A stretch of DNA of 6,358 nucleotides from Gammaproteobacteria bacterium (GCA_003228965.1 QIGP01000431.1:1-6358), one strand, 5' to 3'. Positions 1-5,715 are shown, counted from the first letter of the stretch. Notes: generated by a model not told the origin, from the letters alone. Numbers and translations are program-made.

Positions 1-221
1 TGTACACCTTCGGACTCTTGCTCGGCGATCTGAATAATTTCAAGCCAGGGCGCGGTAGGCCAATCGGTCGTATCTTCTACAGCTATGAGCAACGCGACGT
101 TGGAAAAACCGAAATCGTGTGGCTGCGCCGCCTGGAGAATTTGGGCCAGCACGCCACACAGGCCCTTTGCTTGAGAAAAGGACGCGTCAATCAGCAACTT
201 GTGGTGAATATTTTGACTCAT
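1..221 (-). CDS. Hypothetical protein, N-terminal part (runs off left edge)
   Basis: Read on the minus strand from an ATG at 219-221, the frame stays open for 73 codons to the window edge, so only the N-terminus is present. The protein starts MSQNIHHKLLIDASF and has a mixed hydrophobic/acidic composition (for example NVALLIAVEDTTDW near residues 43-56), as expected of a soluble cytoplasmic protein. There is no signal peptide or membrane segment. I do not recognise the family. The same triplets read on the plus strand are also open, giving an Arg-rich translation that ends at 242. I prefer the minus strand because it has an ATG start, more G in first codon positions and a more normal composition. 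No strong Shine-Dalgarno sequence is visible; only a weak CAGG lies just upstream. It is divergent from the gene at 620. Confidence 0.6.
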   Translation of the reverse strand, partial: MSQNIHHKLLIDASFSQAKGLCGVLAQILQAAQPHDFGFSNVALLIAVEDTTDWPTAPWLEIIQIAEQESEGV

Positions 222-316
222 AACCTGGGCGAGTGGCTGTGAATATGGCGAGAACTATAGACAATAATGGCAATAAAATCTGTGAGTAACGTCTATTAAT
301 GACCGTTAGATGGCTA

Positions 317-355
317 TTCGTACTGATCTAGAGCTTGATCTAGTGATGTTCGTAC
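317..355. repeat. Two interleaved short direct repeats upstream of the hairpins
   Basis: TTCGTAC occurs at 317-323 and again at 349-355, 32 bases apart. TGATCTAG occurs at 324-331 and again at 336-343, 12 bases apart. The first pair flanks the second, and the downstream TTCGTAC overlaps the left arm of the inverted repeat at 353-376. Closely spaced short repeats like these can be operator half-sites for a regulator acting on the divergent genes at 221 and 620. That role is inference; the repeats themselves are seen directly. Confidence 0.45.
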
Positions 356-376
356 GATAGTCTACGTACTATCGTA
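353..376. repeat. Perfect inverted repeat, 9-base arms
   Basis: The left arm TACGATAGT (353-361) and right arm ACTATCGTA (368-376) are exact reverse complements around a 6-base spacer CTACGT. The arm centres are 15 bases apart, which would suit a dimeric DNA-binding regulator, and the transcript could also fold into a 9-pair stem. It is AT-rich compared with the next hairpin and has no T-tract, so termination is unlikely. It lies between divergent genes, where an operator would be expected. Confidence 0.55.
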
Positions 377-382
377 GTAAAG

Positions 383-446
383 CACCCATCGTGTGGCCTT
401 GGCGGCTGGGCAGAGTCTCCCAGGCCACCCGATTGGTGTCTTCTTT
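383..446 (+). terminator. Long imperfect hairpin followed by a T-rich stretch; terminator-like
   Basis: Bases 383-402 pair with 419-438: 17 Watson-Crick pairs in 20 positions, with mismatches at 387/434, 392/429 and 400/421. The loop is 16 bases (403-418). The core GTGGCCT (393-399) with AGGCCAC (422-428) is perfect. The plus strand continues directly with TCTTCTTT (439-446), so a plus-strand transcript would look like an intrinsic terminator, although the U-run is interrupted. An alternative smaller fold pairs CTGGG (406-410) with CCCAG (419-423). There is no clear plus-strand gene upstream to terminate. It may therefore end a small RNA, act as an attenuator for the gene at 620, or be a relic repeat. 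Confidence 0.4.
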
Positions 447-501
447 GCGGGTACCGGCCGCAGTCCCTCGGCACATCCGGAATTCAGTCTTAATCTAATT
501 G

Positions 502-531
502 TTGAGACACTAAAATCCCCGGCAATATCAA
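502..531 (+). promoter_or_regulatory. Possible sigma70-type promoter for the 200-aa protein gene
   Basis: TTGAGA (502-507) matches the -35 consensus at five of six positions. TATCAA (526-531) matches the -10 at four of six, with an 18-base spacer. Transcription would start near 538, leaving an untranslated leader of about 80 bases before the ATG at 620. The surrounding DNA is AT-rich, as promoters usually are. The match is modest, and other AT-rich hexamers nearby could serve instead. Confidence 0.25.
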
Positions 532-604
532 TATATTAAACTGTGACCTCGTCTATACCCTAACCGTTTCCTTTGAATTAATCTTTATCGAATAATGGGC
601 TATT

Positions 605-611
605 GAGAAGG
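605..611 (+). promoter_or_regulatory. Ribosome binding site for the gene at 620
   Basis: GAGAAGG lies 8 bases before the ATG at 620-622. It supports that start; the earlier ATG at 594 is in a different frame and soon meets a stop. Confidence 0.6.
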
Positions 612-619
612 CGAAACCA

Positions 620-1222
620 ATGGACATCAAGTCGTGGTTGGTTGGTGAGTCGAAACGGCTTACCAACGACATTAAAGAACTGCAAACGGACATTGCCGTT
701 ATCGAACGCAAGTTCCAGGTTCAGGTAGTGGATCGAGAAAACACACTACCTTTAGGACTTAACGAATGGGGCGTGTTTAAAGAGAACGTTATGGCTTCTT
801 GCGCCATTATGATCGAACAGCTCGAAGACTTTATCGACAACCGCTATGGTCGCCAGTTGCATTGGTCGGCCCTTAGACTGTTAGCCGCTTCCGGTGTTTT
901 GTCTGCCGAAATCGATTCCTATCAATCAAAACTTGCTTACGTCGCCAAAAACCCTTCTGAAAAGTCGACCGGAGTTGCTTTATTGTACGACTACTTCAAC
1001 GCAAGGCTTCAGCCTGTAGGTGGTCGCTTTTCTCTACGCGTAACGCAGCTTCTCACCCGCGTAATGGATCCGTTCGCCTGGTCGGTAGAGGCTAATCTGA
1101 CGCAAAGCCAGGGTGATCCCAGTAGCGTAAGATTAAAAATGGAGTTCCGCCCAGATACCAGCAAGCGTCGCAAAGACGAGCGTGAGCGTGAGAAACGTCT
1201 CAAGCGGATCGAAATAGACTGA
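620..1222 (+). CDS. Hypothetical protein with helical N-terminus and highly charged C-terminus (200 aa)
   Basis: I do not recognise this protein. It has no signal peptide or membrane span, so it is probably cytoplasmic. Residues 1-35 form an amphipathic, probably coiled-coil helix (SKRLTNDIKELQTDIAVIER). Residues 52-110 look mostly helical. A more strand-prone stretch, including RFSLRVTQLLTRVMDPFAWSV (136-156), runs from about 136 to 177. The last 19 residues are almost all Lys, Arg, Glu or Asp, in SKRRKDEREREKRLKRIEID (181-200), a tail able to bind nucleic acid or form a charged helix. The start is fixed by GAGAAGG at 605-611. The next gene starts 82 bases downstream and appears to have its own promoter, so co-transcription is uncertain. 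No enzymatic motif was seen. Confidence that it is a gene is high; its function is unknown. Confidence 0.85.
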   Translation: MDIKSWLVGESKRLTNDIKELQTDIAVIERKFQVQVVDRENTLPLGLNEWGVFKENVMASCAIMIEQLEDFIDNRYGRQLHWSALRLLAASGVLSAEIDSYQSKLAYVAKNPSEKSTGVALLYDYFNARLQPVGGRFSLRVTQLLTRVMDPFAWSVEANLTQSQGDPSSVRLKMEFRPDTSKRRKDEREREKRLKRIEID

Positions 1223-1239
1223 AGAAACCTGGTTTTCAG

Positions 1240-1269
1240 CTGACACAGTGCCCTATAGGCCAGTATCAT
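1240..1269 (+). promoter_or_regulatory. Likely sigma70-type promoter for the TPR-hydrolase unit
   Basis: CTGACA (1240-1245) and TATCAT (1264-1269) each match the sigma70 consensus at five of six positions, with an 18-base spacer. Transcription would start near 1276, about 30 bases before the ATG at 1305. It sits in the 82-base gap after the 200-aa protein gene and would drive the TPR and hydrolase genes together. Confidence 0.45.
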
Positions 1270-1304
1270 GGGATCTGGAGTCGAGCGACTAGTTAGAGTT
1301 TTTC

Positions 1305-2039
1305 ATGGGTTTACTAATACTGGGTGGTTTGGTAACGCTTGGGCTAATTGTCCACTGTTTCAAAACTGGCCGTGATCGTTACTGGATTTATATTCTGTTC
1401 ATTGCTCCAGGACTGGGCGCAGCGGCGTACATCATTGTGGAACTTCTGCCCGATTTTCTTCGAGGCCTGACCGGTCAAAAAATTTCTCGTAAAGTAAAGT
1501 CCTCGCTGAATCCTTCAGGCGAACTAAAAAAACGTTCCCAGGATTTCGCCCGTAGTGGAAGCGCACAAGCTACCCATCGGCTGGCCGAAGAACTCATGGA
1601 ACGCGAGGACTATGGCGAGGTCGAAAGGTTGTATCGCGAGTCGCGTAAAGGGCTTTTCGAATTTGATCCTGTTCTTATGCAAGGTCAGGCGTTCGCCCTG
1701 TTCAGGTTGGGTCGCTACACGGATACGATCGACTTGATGAATTCACTAATTAAAGAAGTGCCCGACTACCGCAGTCAGGACGGCCATCTTCTATACGCAC
1801 GTGCACACGCCGAAGCCGGTCTTAAAGACAAGGCGATCGAAGAGTTTGACGTGTTAGTTGACTATTTCACAGGCCCTGAAGCACGCGTTCGATATGCCGA
1901 GTATATGCATAAGGAGGGCAACAACGACGCTGCCAGGCGTCAGTGCGAACACGTTATGGAGACGGTTAAGCTTTCACCACGACATTACGCCCGTACCCAC
2001 AAAGTCTGGATAGGCCGTGCTAAAACTCTGCTTAAGTAA
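1305..2039 (+). CDS. Membrane-anchored TPR-repeat protein (244 aa)
   Basis: Residues 1-18 and about 26-46 are two hydrophobic segments separated by a short charged loop (KTGRDRYW). This hairpin anchor resembles the N-terminal domain of phospholipase D-like/cardiolipin synthase proteins (PLDc_N), including the IAPGLGAAAYIIVELLP pattern. A basic linker (57-80) follows. About four divergent TPR units then occupy residues 88-120, 122-155, 159-188 and 190-222, with typical A/G/Y positions (GQAFALFRLGRYTDTIDLM; LLYARAHAEAGLKDKAIEEF). It resembles the uncharacterised divergent-TPR group COG4700, by recall and not by search. The TPR part should face the cytoplasm and act as a protein-binding scaffold; no catalytic motif is visible. 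The Shine-Dalgarno is weak (TAGAG). The stop is one base before the hydrolase ATG, so translation is probably coupled. Confidence 0.88.
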   Translation: MGLLILGGLVTLGLIVHCFKTGRDRYWIYILFIAPGLGAAAYIIVELLPDFLRGLTGQKISRKVKSSLNPSGELKKRSQDFARSGSAQATHRLAEELMEREDYGEVERLYRESRKGLFEFDPVLMQGQAFALFRLGRYTDTIDLMNSLIKEVPDYRSQDGHLLYARAHAEAGLKDKAIEEFDVLVDYFTGPEARVRYAEYMHKEGNNDAARRQCEHVMETVKLSPRHYARTHKVWIGRAKTLLK

Positions 2040-2040
2040 A

Positions 2041-2823
2041 ATGCACAAATTGGCTCTACTCAAGTGCGTTAAATGGGTGAGCTTCATAGGCGCCGCTCTG
2101 TTAATTTCCGAGGTAGAACTCATGGCAAGCGAGTCCGTTCACGCTGTAAGTATTGAGCCTGTTGTGCTACTGCACGGTCTTAAGCGTTCGCCCTATTCAA
2201 TGAAAAAAATTGAGAAGGCACTTACGAAAGCTGGCTATAACACCTGCAATATCAAGTATCCGTCTAATCGATTGCCGGCTACCGGGTTAACGGCACATAT
2301 TAACGAACAAATTGAGGTCTGTTTCGGCACTGATCCGGGCCCGATTAATTTTGTCACTCATTCAATGGGGGGCATCATGGTGCGAGCTTTGGCGGAGTCT
2401 GAGCAACGCCCCATCATCGGCCGGGTTGTCATGCTCGCTCCACCTAATAAAGGTAGCGAGATCGTTGACCTGCATCGTTCCTCACGTATGTTTCGCTGGA
2501 TCATGGGGGAAGTGGCCACTCAGTTGGGAACAGACGTTAACAGTCTTCCGCTACGACTCGGCTCGGCACAGTTCAACGTGGGCGTGATTGCAGGAGACGG
2601 GCTTTCCAACCCTATGGGACTTTGGGTGTTTGACGAGCCAAGCGACGGTACGGTTGCTGTACGTAGCACGCGACTCGAAGGCATGTCCGACTTTATCGTT
2701 GTACCGTTCGGCCATACGTTGATAATGCGCAAGAAGCAGGTTATTGACGAAGTGATTCACTATTTATCGAGCGGACGTTTCAGCCCTAAATATCGTGAGT
2801 CGTCAAGGACTGAGGGATCTTGA
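2041..2823 (+). CDS. Exported alpha/beta-hydrolase, lipase/esterase family (260 aa)
   Basis: The fold signatures occur in order. VVLLHGLKRS (41-50) is the HG oxyanion motif. VTHSMGG (105-111) carries the nucleophile Ser108. The likely acid Asp202 is in EPSDGTVAV, and the likely base His225 is in PFGHTLIM. VVMLAPPNKGSE (129-140) and GVIAGD (181-186) are typical of the short bacterial lipases/esterases that hydrolyse acyl esters in the periplasm or outside the cell. The N-terminus has a basic then hydrophobic signal-like segment (MHKLALLKCVKWVSFIGAALL), with a probable cut near Ala29 or Ala35. I chose ATG 2041, one base after the TPR stop. A GTG at 2017 would add 8 residues and overlap the TPR gene. 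An internal ATG at 2122, with a better Shine-Dalgarno, would remove the signal segment. Substrate is unknown. It is probably in an operon with the TPR gene. Confidence 0.92.
   Translation: MHKLALLKCVKWVSFIGAALLISEVELMASESVHAVSIEPVVLLHGLKRSPYSMKKIEKALTKAGYNTCNIKYPSNRLPATGLTAHINEQIEVCFGTDPGPINFVTHSMGGIMVRALAESEQRPIIGRVVMLAPPNKGSEIVDLHRSSRMFRWIMGEVATQLGTDVNSLPLRLGSAQFNVGVIAGDGLSNPMGLWVFDEPSDGTVAVRSTRLEGMSDFIVVPFGHTLIMRKKQVIDEVIHYLSSGRFSPKYRESSRTEGS
2110..2113 (+). promoter_or_regulatory. Internal Shine-Dalgarno before an alternative hydrolase start
   Basis: GAGG (2110-2113) lies 8 bases before an in-frame ATG at 2122. It is stronger than anything before the preferred ATG at 2041. Starting here would give a 233-aa protein lacking the signal-like segment but keeping the whole hydrolase fold. 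I keep 2041 because the family is normally exported and the upstream residues read as a signal peptide. Confidence 0.3.
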
Positions 2824-2876
2824 GGAACGGATTCTACGGTGGACCTGACAATCTCTCAATTGGCGGTTTGATTTAC

Positions 2877-2946
2877 TTCGTTTTAACGAAATACGCCATG
2901 GCGCACCGTGTCCACATATCGAGAATGCGCAAATCGGTAAAACGAA
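2877..2946. repeat. Inverted repeat with 9-base arms, plus a local palindrome
   Basis: TTCGTTTTA (2877-2885) is the reverse complement of TAAAACGAA (2938-2946), 52 bases further on. The left arm is also half of a local dyad, TTCGTT (2877-2882) with AACGAA (2885-2890), so the AACGAA hexamer occurs twice. These could be paired operator sites for the lipoprotein gene, or chance in AT-rich DNA. Confidence 0.3.
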
Positions 2947-3126
2947 TTTCGCCATTGTCAAATGCAAGGTCCACGAAATCGAGTGGTCAGTATTGTCACG
3001 AACCGGACATCAAAGCGCTTTGCTACGGTCTACGCCCGCCGATTGGTCTTCGACGTGGATTATGCCGTAGACTGGCTTTCAGTGAACTTAACCAGGTGCG
3101 CCGCTAGCGGTTGATGCGGTCCATAA

Positions 3127-3131
3127 AAGGA
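3127..3131 (+). promoter_or_regulatory. Ribosome binding site for the lipoprotein gene
   Basis: AAGGA lies 7 bases before the ATG at 3139, an ideal spacing. It fixes the start of the lipoprotein and argues against an overlapping plus-strand frame that starts at 3111. Confidence 0.7.
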
Positions 3132-3138
3132 ATATTAA

Positions 3139-3630
3139 ATGAGCCATTTGTTACAGCTTCGCCTCTTAGTCGCAGCAGTGTGTCTGCTCGCCGTCACAGC
3201 GTGTGCACCGGCCGACTCGAAAACGACCGAGAGCCTGCCTCCCGATACGGCGCTTGCATCTTCTGCTGTTGCCGCACTGCCCGCGCCGATGGCACGTACT
3301 TACATAGTGAGTCCGGTCGATGGCGCCGAGGTCCTGTCCACGTTCAAAGTAGTGTTTGGCCTTGACGGCATGGGTGTGGCTCCAGCAGGAACGGTAAAAG
3401 AAGGAACCGGACATCACCATTTGCTGATAGACGTTGATACGCTTCCCGACTTGAGTCGACCGCTGCCGGTTACCGATCAAGTTGTGCATTTTGGCGGCGG
3501 TCAAACCGAAGCGCAGGTTACGCTCGCCCCGGGTCAGCACACTTTGCAATTGTTGTTGGGCGACTTTGCACACATTCCTCATAGCAAACCAGTGCTGTCT
3601 CCCAAAATTACGATCACCGTAGTTGAATAG
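3139..3630 (+). CDS. DUF4399-type envelope lipoprotein (163 aa)
   Basis: The N-terminus is a lipoprotein signal peptide: a short n-region, hydrophobic LLVAAVCLLAV, then lipobox VTAC with the lipidated Cys22. The mature protein starts CAPADSK, with no Asp at +2, so outer-membrane sorting is expected. A low-complexity Ala/Ser/Pro linker (23-50) leads into one compact domain (53-163). It bears the strongly conserved marks of DUF4399: SPVDGAEV (58-65), GLDGMGVAPAG (74-84), GHHHLLID (91-98), HFGGGQTE (117-124) and PGQHTLQLLLGD (131-142), with a final beta-strand ITITVV. The His-rich GHHH motif could bind metal, which is inference; no function is established for the family that I know of. Length is normal. 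It lies 52 bases before the transporter/acyltransferase gene and is probably co-transcribed with it. Confidence 0.93.
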   Translation: MSHLLQLRLLVAAVCLLAVTACAPADSKTTESLPPDTALASSAVAALPAPMARTYIVSPVDGAEVLSTFKVVFGLDGMGVAPAGTVKEGTGHHHLLIDVDTLPDLSRPLPVTDQVVHFGGGQTEAQVTLAPGQHTLQLLLGDFAHIPHSKPVLSPKITITVVE

Positions 3631-3682
3631 ACGTCAGAAACCTGCGGCTCCTTGAGTAAATTCGACATTCCTATCAGCGGCT

Positions 3683-5623
3683 GTGAGCGAACCTGTGTCC
3701 ACCGACAGTAATATCGATTCTTCTGACACGGGCGGCGCACACTCCAGCGCGTGGGGTCTGCTAAAGCGACGCAAATTTGGCGCGTTCTTTAGCACTCAGT
3801 TTCTGGGTGCGTTCAATGACAACGTATTCAAGAGTGCGTTAATTGGCCTATTCACATACCAACTGGTTTCGCTTGGTGTAGCCGAACAGCACAGCCAAAG
3901 TTTGATTAATATCGCCGGTGGTCTTTTTATTCTGCCGTTTTTTCTGTTATCGGCGATAGCGGGGCAAGTGGCCGAGAAATACGAGAAGGCGCTGCTCATC
4001 AGGCAGATAAAAAATTACGAAATTGGTGTGATGCTACTTGGGACGGTGGCGCTACTGAGTCAACAGCTATGGTTGCTCCTGTGTGTACTGTTTCTTATGG
4101 GTACTCAGTCCGCTTTTTTTGGTCCGCTCAAGTACAGTATCTTGCCGCAACATTTAAGAAACGATCAGCTCACGGGCGCAAATGCGCTGGTTGAAATGGG
4201 CACTTTCTTGGCCATTGTTCTGGGCGTTACTGCCGGAGGACTGTTGTCGGCAATACCGGATATCGGCACGACAGTTGTCGCGGTGATAACCGTACTACTG
4301 GCAATAGCCGGCCGGGTTTCAAGTTCGTATATTCCGCCCGCCGATGCGACGGCACCAGCACTCAAGATGAGTTGGAACGTACCCCGTGAAAGCTGGCGCA
4401 TTCTTCGACATGCACGTCAAAATCGCAGTGTGTTCCTCGCTATCATGGGTGTGTCGTGGTTCTGGTTTTTCGGTATCTTCGTACTCAATCAGGTGCCGAG
4501 TTACGTGTCGCAGAGTCTGGGCGGAAATCAATACGTTGTCACCACGCTTATGGCCACGTTTTCCGTGGGTATTGGCCTTGGCTCGATGCTCTGTGCTCGC
4601 TGGAGCGGGCGTTCCGTTGAAATCGGTTTAGTTCCCCTGGGCGCATTTGGCATGACTGTGTTTTCGCTCCACCTTGGATTTGCGCCTGTTGTTGCTGAGC
4701 CTTCAGGTCTAGTTGGCGCGGGTGAATTTATTCGGCGCCCTGGTAGCATTCGCATTCTACTGGACCTGCTCGGCATTGCCATGTCAGGCGGTCTATATAT
4801 TGTTCCGTTATATTCCATGATCCAAACGCGCGGCGACCGCAATCATTTATCACGTACCTTTGCCGGCCTCAACATCATGAATTCCTTTTTCATGATTGCA
4901 GCCACAATTACCGCGTTGCTGTTAATCAAGTCAGGGCTGGCAATTTCGCAACTCTTTATCGTGCTGGCGCTCATGCACGTTGCGGTAGCACTGTTCATAT
5001 TCTTCCTGGTGCCAGAGTTCTTTCTACGTTTGGTTGCGTGGGTTCTCGTGCGAGTTTTTTACCGCCTGAAGGAAACGGGATTACATAATATTCCGCTGGA
5101 AGGTGCTGCCGTGATGGTATGCAATCACGTAGGGTATGTGGATGCGCTCATTGTAGGCAGTTGTTCACGACGCCCACCACGATTTGTGATGTACCACAAA
5201 ATTTACTATTCCAAACTGATGAATCCGGTGTTTAAAACGAGCAAGACCATTCCCATCGCTCCAGCTAGAGAAGACCCCGCGCTGCTTGAAGCCGCCTACG
5301 AAGAGATACATCAGGCGCTCAATAACGGCGAGCTAGTGTGTATTTTCCCTGAGGGGATGCTGACGCGTGATGGTGAGATGGGCGAGTTTAAATCGGGTAT
5401 CGAACGTATCATTGAACGTAACCCTGTGCCTGTGGTGCCAGTTGCGTTGCGCGGCTTCTGGGGCAGTTTGTTCAGCCGGCAGCCGGGTGGTTTCTGGAAA
5501 CGTTTCCCCGGGGTGTTGTTTAAACCTGTTGAAGTGGTCGTCGGTCCTGCCATTAAGCCTAGTGAAGTCAGCAAAGAGCACCTGCACGAGTTAGTCAGCG
5601 AGTTGCGAGGCGCTAACGGCTAA
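3683..5623 (+). CDS. LplT-like MFS transporter fused to PlsC-type acyltransferase (646 aa)
   Basis: Residues about 30-450 form a major-facilitator transporter with many hydrophobic spans. They carry the signatures of lysophospholipid transporters related to LplT: FLGAFNDNVFK (40-50) and FFGPLKYSILPQHL (145-158). Residues about 455-640 form a glycerolipid acyltransferase domain. It has the HX4D motif in NHVGYVDA (His482, Asp487), FPEG (555-558) followed by GEMGEFKSG, and PVVPVALRG (583-591). Known relatives flip lysophospholipids inward across the inner membrane and re-acylate them. In Escherichia coli LplT works with Aas, which adds an acyl-ACP synthetase domain; this protein stops after the acyltransferase, so its acyl donor must come from elsewhere. 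The start is GTG at 3683, the first start after an in-frame stop at 3653-3655; no clear Shine-Dalgarno was seen. Residues 1-25 are a polar tail. Confidence 0.93.
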   Translation: MSEPVSTDSNIDSSDTGGAHSSAWGLLKRRKFGAFFSTQFLGAFNDNVFKSALIGLFTYQLVSLGVAEQHSQSLINIAGGLFILPFFLLSAIAGQVAEKYEKALLIRQIKNYEIGVMLLGTVALLSQQLWLLLCVLFLMGTQSAFFGPLKYSILPQHLRNDQLTGANALVEMGTFLAIVLGVTAGGLLSAIPDIGTTVVAVITVLLAIAGRVSSSYIPPADATAPALKMSWNVPRESWRILRHARQNRSVFLAIMGVSWFWFFGIFVLNQVPSYVSQSLGGNQYVVTTLMATFSVGIGLGSMLCARWSGRSVEIGLVPLGAFGMTVFSLHLGFAPVVAEPSGLVGAGEFIRRPGSIRILLDLLGIAMSGGLYIVPLYSMIQTRGDRNHLSRTFAGLNIMNSFFMIAATITALLLIKSGLAISQLFIVLALMHVAVALFIFFLVPEFFLRLVAWVLVRVFYRLKETGLHNIPLEGAAVMVCNHVGYVDALIVGSCSRRPPRFVMYHKIYYSKLMNPVFKTSKTIPIAPAREDPALLEAAYEEIHQALNNGELVCIFPEGMLTRDGEMGEFKSGIERIIERNPVPVVPVALRGFWGSLFSRQPGGFWKRFPGVLFKPVEVVVGPAIKPSEVSKEHLHELVSELRGANG

Positions 5624-5715
5624 AGGTCACTCCGTACTTTGACCCTCGATCTTGAAGGTGCATTGGCTTCCAATATTCACTGTAGGTACCCAAATCCCTT
5701 TTCCAAAACGCTGTA

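Larger units (their letters stand above)
222..619. other. Divergent intergenic region, about 400 bases, with repeats and hairpins
   Basis: No plausible gene was found here. The stretch lies between two divergently read genes, so it should hold promoters for both. Its flanks (about 240-345 and 480-600) are AT-rich, while its centre (380-480) is GC-rich. The centre holds three successive inverted repeats (353-376, 383-438, 446-462), and short direct repeats sit just before them. The third inverted repeat has 5-base arms TGCGG (446-450) and CCGCA (458-462) around a 7-base loop, and is weak alone. I looked for tRNA features such as a T-arm motif and a CCA end and saw none, and no riboswitch class I know fits. 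The cluster could be an untranslated leader, a small RNA with its own terminator, or an operator region. Confidence 0.6.
2824..3138. other. Gene-poor gap of 315 bases with palindromes and a possible gene remnant
   Basis: I see no convincing intact gene. A plus-strand frame starting with TTG at 2820 and ending at 3107 is open, but its translation is rich in Arg, Ser and Cys and looks random. On the minus strand, codons 2986 to 2876 (stop 2873-2875) give a protein-like 37-residue peptide including DNGEIRFTDLRILDMW. A stop sits immediately before it, and a different frame further upstream reads TVAKRFDVRFVTILT. This could be a frameshifted remnant. Perfect palindromes are TTCGTT-TT-AACGAA (2877-2890), CGCCATGGCG (2894-2903) and CAAAGCGCTTTG (3011-3022). 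The 3' end should hold the promoter of the lipoprotein gene, but I could not pick a convincing -35/-10 pair. Confidence 0.5.

Noticed and set aside
18..242. Plus-strand open frame of 74 codons with a TTG start
   Set aside because: It uses exactly the same triplets as the minus-strand gene at 1-221, has a weak start and an Arg-rich translation. The minus reading has an ATG and a more natural composition. It cannot be wholly excluded.
380..480. Possible tRNA or known riboswitch in the GC-rich part of the intergenic region
   Set aside because: There is no T-arm motif, no anticodon arm in register, no CCA end, and no riboswitch core that I could recognise.
1009..1269. Minus-strand frame over the end of the 200-aa protein gene
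   Set aside because: It is Arg/Ser-rich, as expected from the complement of the charged tail, and has no supporting start signal.
1275..1291. Small dyad AGTCG-AG-CGACT before the TPR gene
   Set aside because: The 2-base spacer is too tight for a stable RNA hairpin, and the arms are too short to stand out from chance.
2820..3107. Plus-strand open frame of 95 codons after the hydrolase
   Set aside because: It starts with TTG overlapping the hydrolase stop, has no good ribosome site, and its translation is rich in Arg, Ser and Cys with no recognisable pattern.
3111..3365. Plus-strand frame overlapping the start of the lipoprotein gene
   Set aside because: It lies in a different frame from a clear DUF4399-type lipoprotein that has a better Shine-Dalgarno and a proper lipobox.
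3166..3582. 138-codon minus-strand frame inside the lipoprotein gene
   Set aside because: It lies entirely within the coding region of a recognised family and its Cys/Arg/His-rich translation is typical of an antisense shadow.
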